A stretch of DNA of 28,737 bases from positions 1-28,737 of the forward strand of contig JAYTKJ010000845.1 in the NCBI GenBank assembly GCA_043730365.1, in the 5' to 3' direction. Each line of letters begins with the position of its first letter. Position 1 is the first letter of the stretch. This stretch comes from VFZP01 sp043730365 (lineage in GTDB: Bacteria > Acidobacteriota > Terriglobia > Bryobacterales > Bryobacteraceae). The notes under the pieces were generated by a model. That model did not search any database, was not told the origin of the DNA, and saw only the letters and a program-made list of their open reading frames with translations. The position numbers and the translations under genes are program-made. Below, piece after piece: positions 23,669 through 28,737 of the stretch.

Positions 23669-24931
23669 ATGCTCAATCGACGTGAATTTCTCGCAGCCAC
23701 GACCGCTGCTTCGGCCGCCTCGGCGGCCACCACCCAGCCGGTGCCCAAGGGCAAAGCCGATGCCTGTATCTTTATGTGGCTCGGCGGCGGCGCCGCGCAT
23801 ATGGACACATGGGACCCCAAGATAAGGGGCGACGGCAAGAAGAAGGCCGGTTCCTACTACAAAGCGATCGATACAGCGATCAAAGGCGAGCAGGTGTGCG
23901 AGCATCTGAGCCGCTCGGCGCCGTTGCTGGATCGCGCGGCCATCGTCCGTTCGATCACGCACGATATCTCGGGCGAGCATGCTGCGGCGGCCAACCTCGT
24001 GCATACGGGGCGCAAACCGAGCGGCACGATTCTCTATCCGGCCATCGGCGCGATTGTCTCGCATCAGTTAGGTCCGAAGAGCGAGGAGTTGCCGGCGTAT
24101 GTAGTGATGGGTTACCCGAGTATCATCCGCGATCCGGGGTTCCTCGGCGCCAAGCACGGCTACGTGTATCTGACCCAGATTGAGACGGGACCGAATGGGC
24201 TGGTGCGGCCGCCGGACGTGGACTTGAACCGGCAGGATCGCCGCGAGACGCTGCTGGGCGGAATGCGCGACGGCTTTCTGAAGCGCAATGCCTCGGACCA
24301 GACGGTGCAGCAGCAGGATGCGATTACCAAGTCTGCCTACAAACTGGCCGGGCCGAAGTTTCTGAATGTTTTCGATCTGGCGCGCGAGAATGCCACGCTG
24401 CGCGAGTCCTACGGCGGCGAGTTCGGGCAGCGCTGTTTGCTGGCCCGGCGCCTCGTGCAATCCGGCGTGCGGTTTGTCGAGGTTTCGCACAATCTGAACT
24501 TCCTCAACGGCAGTGGTTGGGATACTCACAACGAAGGGCAGCTCAATCAGCACTTACTCATACAGGAACTCGACAAGGCCTTTGCGACGCTCATCGCTGA
24601 TCTTGAACAGAACAAGATGCTGGACCGGACGCTCGTGGTGGTGGCCACCGAATTCGGCCGTCCCCCGGAGTTCGATTCCGGCGGCGGGCGCGGCCATCAA
24701 TCGCTCGGCTTCAGTATGGTGCTGGCGGGCGGGGGATTGAAGACCGGGCAAGTGATTGGGCGGACAGACGAGATCGGTAAGCAAGTGGTCGATCGGCCGA
24801 TTTCGGTGCCGGACTTCCACGCCACCATTCACTGCGCGCTCGGGATTGACCCACATAAGAACTTGTATTCCGGAGATCGACCGGTGCCGATTACCGATCG
24901 CGGTACGCCGATCGCCGATCTGTTTTCGTAG
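23669..24931 (+). CDS. DUF1501 domain protein with twin-arginine-like leader
   Basis: 420-aa protein. The leader is MLNRREFLAATTAASAASAA, with the RREFL twin-arginine-like start common to DUF1501 proteins, suggesting Tat export. It then reads ACIFMWLGGGAAHMDTWDPK, a metal-phosphatase/sulfatase-superfamily-like beginning (aspartate and histidine near the start). Later come GWDTHNEGQLN near residue 281 and VVVATEFGRPPEF near 325, followed by GRGHQSLGFSMVLAGGG. This matches the alkaline-phosphatase-like fold to which DUF1501 is assigned. A TGAGGAG ribosome site precedes the ATG. It is co-transcribed with the DUF1549/DUF1553 gene. Substrate unknown. Confidence 0.92.
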   Translation: MLNRREFLAATTAASAASAATTQPVPKGKADACIFMWLGGGAAHMDTWDPKIRGDGKKKAGSYYKAIDTAIKGEQVCEHLSRSAPLLDRAAIVRSITHDISGEHAAAANLVHTGRKPSGTILYPAIGAIVSHQLGPKSEELPAYVVMGYPSIIRDPGFLGAKHGYVYLTQIETGPNGLVRPPDVDLNRQDRRETLLGGMRDGFLKRNASDQTVQQQDAITKSAYKLAGPKFLNVFDLARENATLRESYGGEFGQRCLLARRLVQSGVRFVEVSHNLNFLNGSGWDTHNEGQLNQHLLIQELDKAFATLIADLEQNKMLDRTLVVVATEFGRPPEFDSGGGRGHQSLGFSMVLAGGGLKTGQVIGRTDEIGKQVVDRPISVPDFHATIHCALGIDPHKNLYSGDRPVPITDRGTPIADLFS

Positions 24932-24970
24932 CGGGTGTAGTTGGCGCCTCGCCGGAATGGTCTTTGAGCC

Positions 24971-25590
24971 ATGAGGCTCCATCATTGCGCCGGCGGCTGC
25001 GCCCTGTTCCTCCTGACCGTGGCGACGCAGGCAGCCGAAAGCCCGCGCGTCAGTGGCCGCGCTTTTGGCGCGATCGGCAAAGGATGGAGCATCCTTCCCG
25101 CTTGCGGCCCCACCACTGATTCCAATTGCAAGGTCGAAGAGGGGTCGGATCCGATCTTTGCTTATGGCGCCGGAGCGGGCATCGAGGTCTTTGTCTACCG
25201 CCGTCTTGCTGCTGCGTTCGATGTTGGCTACAACGGTGGCACGGCGAGGAACGGATCTGCGTAGGCAGCCGGCGATTCGCCAAGTGCTTCGACGGGGACA
25301 AGCGCCCCCCCCTTTTTGTTTTAAGCGCCGTTAACGGAGTTTGGCACCTTTCAAAGTGGCTCACCCGTCCTGCGGAAGATACGAAACTCGTTCCCTTCCT
25401 CACCGCCGGCTACGGCGTCAGCGTCGACATCCAGAGAGGCCGGGCGTATAGAAGGGCCAACGTGGGAGCCGGAGTAACTTGGTGGCTCTCGGATTCCGTC
25501 GGCCTGCGAGCCGAAGCCAGGCACTATCTCCAAAGCACCAACGGCCCTGACCGGGTGACCTTCGTGCATCTTGGAATCTGCTTCCGATAG
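24971..25590 (+). pseudogene. frameshifted outer-membrane beta-barrel protein
   Basis: Two ORFs in different frames together resemble one small barrel of about 205 aa. The first (24971-25264) has a signal peptide (CALFLLTVATQAAE) and barrel strands (GAGAGIEVFVYRRLAAAFDVGYNG), then stops at a TAG. The second, in the next frame, continues as LSAVNGVWHLSKW, VPFLTAGYGVSVDI, NVGAGVTWWLSDSVGLRAEARHY and a C-terminal VHLGICFR. The switch must occur between about 25126 and 25262 if single. A C8T5 run at 25305-25317 is also present and may mark a second or alternative slip. It may be a true pseudogene, a sequencing error, or a phase-variable gene. It follows DUF1501 by 39 nt on the same strand. Confidence 0.65.
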
Positions 25591-25687
25591 ACCGCTGCCA
25601 GGAAGCCGAAGTCGAAAGCTTCAATCGATTCCCGGTAGGCCGGTTTTCAGGTGGATCTAAGCCAGTCAACTTCAGGCACCTCTCCAT

Positions 25688-26713
25688 TCAATCTACTCGC
25701 GATGACGGTGAAACGCGCTCACCCGCCCGGGCAACGGGCAGCACCAAATCAGCCATCAGTGAATTGAACTTTGCCGGTTCCTCGACGGGCGGCTCATGTG
25801 CCGAATTCTCGAACCACACGAATTTCTTCGACGGCGCGGTCAGCATATCGAAATATGCGAAGCTGGTTTCCGGATCGACCACATGATCATGGCGGCCGAT
25901 GAAGAAAAAGACCGGCACTGGCACCACCGGTGCGGCTTTCATGAGATTGATTGCTGAAACTTTTGGCCACATGACTGCACTCAACATGAAGCCACGCAAG
26001 ATATTGGGTAGATCGAAGATCGACGATTCCGGTCCGCCGAGCAAGATCCGCACAAACTTCCAGAAAGACAACCCGCGCGCGATACCGGTAAAACGCACGA
26101 GCCATTTACGCTGAACGGACATTTCCTGATAGGTGTGGGGCGGAGATCCGATTGCGCGAAGCTCTTTCAGCGCCTTGCGGCTGTGGCGGCGTTCCGCCTC
26201 GGCGACCGTAAAGTTGTATGATAGCACCTCGCTTGCGGACCAATCGCCGATCTGCCCAGTGCCAACATAGACTGAGACCTTCTCCGGAAAGCGCGCGGCA
26301 TAGAGCGGGCCGAGCACCGCGCCCCAGGAGTGCCCGTAGATTGCGACCTTGTCTTTGTCGAGGCGCTTGCGAACCCACTCAACCAGTTCGTCCAGATCGG
26401 CGATGAACTGCGCGACCGTCAGCGATGACTGGGGTGTCTTGCTGTCGAACGATTTTCCGGTGCCGCGCTGCTCCCAGTAGACAACGGTGAAACTCTTCTC
26501 AAGCGCGGAGTTGAAGGTGCGGAACAGGCGCATCTCTGGAAAGCCCGGCCCGCCGTGAAGGAGGATCAATGGAGGATTAGAGGTGCTCTCTCCGCGGATC
26601 ATGACCCACTGGTCTAGCTCGCCCAGGCAGACATACCGAATCTCAGCGATGCTGCCCGGCAGGGTCTCTCCCCGGGGTCCACGAAACGGCGGCGTCTTTC
26701 CTGGATGTTTCAT
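25688..26713 (-). CDS. alpha/beta hydrolase, prolyl aminopeptidase-like
   Basis: 341 aa from the ATG at 26713, chosen over an upstream in-frame start because the extra 36 residues look like untranslated leader and a GGCGGAAG site lies before it. Proline iminopeptidase-like features are visible: HGGPG oxyanion motif at 53-57, WEQRGTGKS near 80-88, nucleophile elbow GHSWG with Ser129, acid candidate in IGRHDHVVDP, and His in NSAHEPPVEEP. It thus has a full Ser-Asp-His triad and normal length. No clear signal peptide, so cytoplasmic is likely. The HGGPG family also includes other amidases and esterases, so substrate is uncertain. It is convergent with the frameshifted barrel gene and stands alone. 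Confidence 0.85.
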   Translation of the reverse strand: MKHPGKTPPFRGPRGETLPGSIAEIRYVCLGELDQWVMIRGESTSNPPLILLHGGPGFPEMRLFRTFNSALEKSFTVVYWEQRGTGKSFDSKTPQSSLTVAQFIADLDELVEWVRKRLDKDKVAIYGHSWGAVLGPLYAARFPEKVSVYVGTGQIGDWSASEVLSYNFTVAEAERRHSRKALKELRAIGSPPHTYQEMSVQRKWLVRFTGIARGLSFWKFVRILLGGPESSIFDLPNILRGFMLSAVMWPKVSAINLMKAAPVVPVPVFFFIGRHDHVVDPETSFAYFDMLTAPSKKFVWFENSAHEPPVEEPAKFNSLMADLVLPVARAGERVSPSSRVD

Positions 26714-27038
26714 TTGCTTCCGCCCAGAGTCCCCTCGTGCAATTCCAGTGCCAAAGGCGTTAACGCACAACGCGCCAACTGGCAGCGTCTGCCAGTCAGG
26801 ACTACCCTGACGACCGATCATCCATGGTCGCCGGGACGGGCGGCGAAACTACAATCGAAAGTTGGATTACGGCGTTTCAGATGATGTGCCAAGCGATCAC
26901 CGCGAACGGATGGCTCCGCTGTGCGGTCCCATGACGCTGGCCGGTGTCCACTCGACGCCAAGCTACTGTAATGCGGTCTACGCCTGACCAGCAAGTCTCG
27001 CGATGAGCCCATCGCCTATGCAAGAAGATCGCAGAGAC
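26714..27038. other. 325-nt intergenic region without a convincing gene
   Basis: No ORF here has a ribosome site or recognisable sequence. It contains one perfect palindrome, GCGTTAACGC at 26757-26766, about 44 nt upstream of the alpha/beta hydrolase start. It probably holds the hydrolase promoter, but no clear -35/-10 pair could be assigned. No RNA gene or terminator was recognised. Confidence 0.6.
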
Positions 27039-27803
27039 CTATTCGCGCCCAGCCACGCCTTCAAAATAGTGAAACCTCGTCCGGAAGCCAATGCGCTCAT
27101 ACGCGGCAATCGCCGCGGCGTTGTCATGCTCGACGTTAAGCCCGATCGTCGCAATCCCCGCCTCGCGCAGCGCCGTCACCACCGCCGACGTTGCCGCTTG
27201 CGCATAACCCCTGCCGCGATGATTCGGATGCGTGAAGATATTGCCGACGCCGGCGACGCCCTCATTTCGTGACAGCACGTGTACGCCGGCTACCGCAACC
27301 AACTCGCCACTTTCTCCCCGGATCCCTCGGAACATTCCGGTAGCCAGTTGGAACGCTGCAAAGGCGATGCCGCCGCCGTCGCCCGTGCCATACAGTGACT
27401 CGATCTCGCCCACATGCGCAGGCCCGAGCAGTTCGACGCGACCGGCCGCCCGCGGCCGTAACTCCTCCACGAACATCCGCTCCATCTGATGACGCTCGCC
27501 GCGGTAGGTGTAGAGCCCCGTGGCAGCCTCCAGTTGATGCGGCTGCAGATTGAGATAACCCGTAGCTTCTCCGACTTCCGCCAACAACCCACGCGTCTCC
27601 CCGGCATCGCCCATCACAAAGATCGGACGAATCTGGAGTGCACGAAACACCAACGCCGAGCTGTCCCCGCTGCCTGCCCACCAATCGCAATGCTCAAACA
27701 TCCCCTCATCCAGGTCCGCCAGCGCATAGAGAGCCCAATGGCGATCTCGTTCAAGACGGCGGCGGATTTCGGATTTGTCCCGGAGACGGATTACCGCACT
27801 CAC
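27039..27803 (-). CDS. GNAT-family N-acetyltransferase
   Basis: 254 aa from a GTG at 27803. This start is chosen because GTG overlaps the TGA stop of the upstream hydrolase (GTGA), a standard coupled junction; the longer upstream ORF would overlap that gene. The acetyl-CoA-binding motif A is near residues 190-205: NIFTHPNHRGRGYAQAA, including the R-G-x-G-Y-A core. It is followed by the typical LNVEHDNAAAIAAYERIGFR segment (cited in parts), which fits a GNAT C-terminal half. The N-terminal half resembles the degenerate first domain of two-domain GNATs. The acyl acceptor is unknown. Confidence 0.85.
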   Translation of the reverse strand: MSAVIRLRDKSEIRRRLERDRHWALYALADLDEGMFEHCDWWAGSGDSSALVFRALQIRPIFVMGDAGETRGLLAEVGEATGYLNLQPHQLEAATGLYTYRGERHQMERMFVEELRPRAAGRVELLGPAHVGEIESLYGTGDGGGIAFAAFQLATGMFRGIRGESGELVAVAGVHVLSRNEGVAGVGNIFTHPNHRGRGYAQAATSAVVTALREAGIATIGLNVEHDNAAAIAAYERIGFRTRFHYFEGVAGRE

Positions 27804-28737
27804 AGGTACTTCTTGAGGAAGCCCATCGCAGCCTGCCGCATGCTCACGGTCTCTTCGTGCGCCACGTCCTCGCGCACCAGTTTCCAATGCTCCGGTTTCC
27901 CGGCGGCGGCGTAGGCTTTCTTCAGTTCCGCGTCGATTCGATCCAGGCCCTCCGGCGGCGTGAGCTTGTCGCGATTCCCCGCCAGCCCCAGGTGCGGGCG
28001 CGGTACGATCAACTCATTAATCTGCGACGTCGTGAAGTGCTTCAGCAGTCCGGGCACGTAGTAGTAAACGCCGTGGCCCGACAAATTCTTGTTCGCGATG
28101 AGTGCCTGGTAGTCGGTCAGGCAGCAGATATCGACGGTCACCTTCAGCCGTTCGTCCAGGGCCGCGCTCCACCAGGCCATGGTGCTGCCCATCGACATGC
28201 CGAGCGTCGCGATCCGCTGCTTGTCCACGTCGTCGCGTGAGACCAGATAGTCGATCGCCTGGAGCGAATCGTACACCATCATGCCCCACATCACTTGCCC
28301 CTTCCAGAGCATGTCTTTGAAGATGTCGAGTTCGGGACGCGTCGATCGCTCGCCGAAAGCCCAGGTGTCAAAACAGAGCGAGGCGTAACCCGCCGCTGCC
28401 AGATCTTCAGCATAAGACGCCAAACCGGCGCTGGGCTTGGCGGTCAGTAACTCGTCTTTGCCCAGCTTGTACTTGCCGCCATGATAGTGCTGGTAGAGCA
28501 CCGTGGGGAGACGCCCGGCGGCGCCTTTCGGTTTGACAAAGTAAGCCGGCGCGGCTTCGACTCCGTTCAGATCGAGCACCAGAGTCTCGATACTATAGGC
28601 GCCCCGGTCTTCGATGCGCCGCCGCGTTGCCGAGACGGGACGGTGGCGCGGAGGTAGATCGCCCAGTAGCGAGTAAAGCTGTTGCCGGCGTCGTGCCAGT
28701 GCAACGCGGGACACGGGTTTGGAGGCAGGCGCGGCCG
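27800..28737 (-). CDS. dienelactone-hydrolase-like alpha/beta hydrolase (5' end cut by window)
   Basis: The frame is open to the right edge. An in-frame GTG at 28714 exists, but the residues before it (AAPASKP) look like the end of a signal or linker, so the real start is probably outside. Counting from that GTG: nucleophile elbow GMSMG with Ser174, acid candidate Asp249 in GLAGNRDKLTP, and His286 in VAHEET form a complete catalytic triad. YQHYHGGKY near 74-82 supplies the oxyanion-region loop. This fits the dienelactone hydrolase/acetyl-xylan esterase-like group. Substrate unknown; likely a secreted or cytoplasmic esterase. The stop overlaps the GNAT start (GTGA), so both are in one transcript. 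Confidence 0.83.
   Translation of the reverse strand, partial: AAPASKPVSRVALARRRQQLYSLLGDLPPRHRPVSATRRRIEDRGAYSIETLVLDLNGVEAAPAYFVKPKGAAGRLPTVLYQHYHGGKYKLGKDELLTAKPSAGLASYAEDLAAAGYASLCFDTWAFGERSTRPELDIFKDMLWKGQVMWGMMVYDSLQAIDYLVSRDDVDKQRIATLGMSMGSTMAWWSAALDERLKVTVDICCLTDYQALIANKNLSGHGVYYYVPGLLKHFTTSQINELIVPRPHLGLAGNRDKLTPPEGLDRIDAELKKAYAAAGKPEHWKLVREDVAHEETVSMRQAAMGFLKKYL

Noticed and set aside
21971..24064. Two long minus-strand ORFs (about 294 and 297 codons) opposite the DUF1549 and DUF1501 genes
   Set aside because: They are antisense shadows of genes with strong family signatures and encode basic, motif-free translations.
26757..26766. Palindrome GCGTTAACGC upstream of the alpha/beta hydrolase
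   Set aside because: Ten-base palindromes occur by chance at this scale; noted in the intergenic entry but not claimed as an operator.
26818..27012. 64-codon minus-strand ORF in the intergenic gap
   Set aside because: No ribosome site, arginine-rich composition and no recognisable sequence.
1..28737. Search for tRNA, rRNA, CRISPR repeats, IS ends, integrases and attachment sites
   Set aside because: Nothing with the required structure or repeated pattern was seen in any gap or at gene ends.

Overview
The window most likely comes from a soil or subsurface Acidobacteriota chromosome, in or near the Bryobacterales/Solibacteraceae. This rests on gene content. A 1009-aa beta-propeller protein ends in what reads as the 'Solibacter C-terminal' domain (TIGR03437). 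A DUF1549/DUF1553 protein is followed by a DUF1501 protein, a pair common in Acidobacteriota and Planctomycetota. The base composition is moderately GC-rich. No rRNA, tRNA, CRISPR array, insertion sequence or integrase is visible, so this looks like ordinary chromosome carrying several accessory modules.

Layout. 1-3845 (+) is a tight three-gene biosynthetic cassette, cut by the left edge: a HemN/HemW-like radical SAM enzyme, a halogenase-like flavoprotein and a PaaK-like adenylate-forming ligase. A small orphan membrane protein follows on the minus strand (3860-4162). 4265-7230 (-) holds a two-gene unit of a decaheme c-type cytochrome (ten CxxCH motifs) and a large outer-membrane beta-barrel just downstream; together they look like an MtrA/MtrB (PioA/PioB, DmsE/DmsF) porin-cytochrome conduit for moving electrons across the outer membrane. 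A rho-independent terminator (7288-7327) separates it from a small OmpA-like barrel (7366-8013). Upstream of that lies the beta-propeller/TIGR03437 protein, whose stop codon sits in the loop of a perfect hairpin.

11271-19060 (-) is a Tad/Flp-type pilus assembly operon in the transcribed order prepilin peptidase (TadV/CpaA), CpaB/RcpC, secretin CpaC/RcpA, TadZ/CpaE, TadA/CpaF ATPase, TadB, TadC. It ends with a previously easy-to-miss 30-aa single-membrane-span peptide. No Flp pilin or TadE/F/G pseudopilin gene is in view. Upstream, also on the minus strand, is a GT-C-like multispan membrane protein. A divergent intergenic region with an inverted repeat leads to the + strand DUF1549/DUF1553 and DUF1501 pair, then to a frameshifted outer-membrane protein gene.

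The right end (- strand) holds a prolyl-aminopeptidase-like alpha/beta hydrolase and a translationally coupled pair: a dienelactone-hydrolase-like protein (cut by the right edge) and a GNAT acetyltransferase.

The most interesting items are the MtrAB-like conduit in an apparent acidobacterium, the uncharacterised radical SAM/flavoprotein/ligase cassette, the 30-aa membrane peptide closing the Tad operon, and the hairpin around the stop codon of the TIGR03437 gene. All family assignments come from motifs read by eye; no database search was run.
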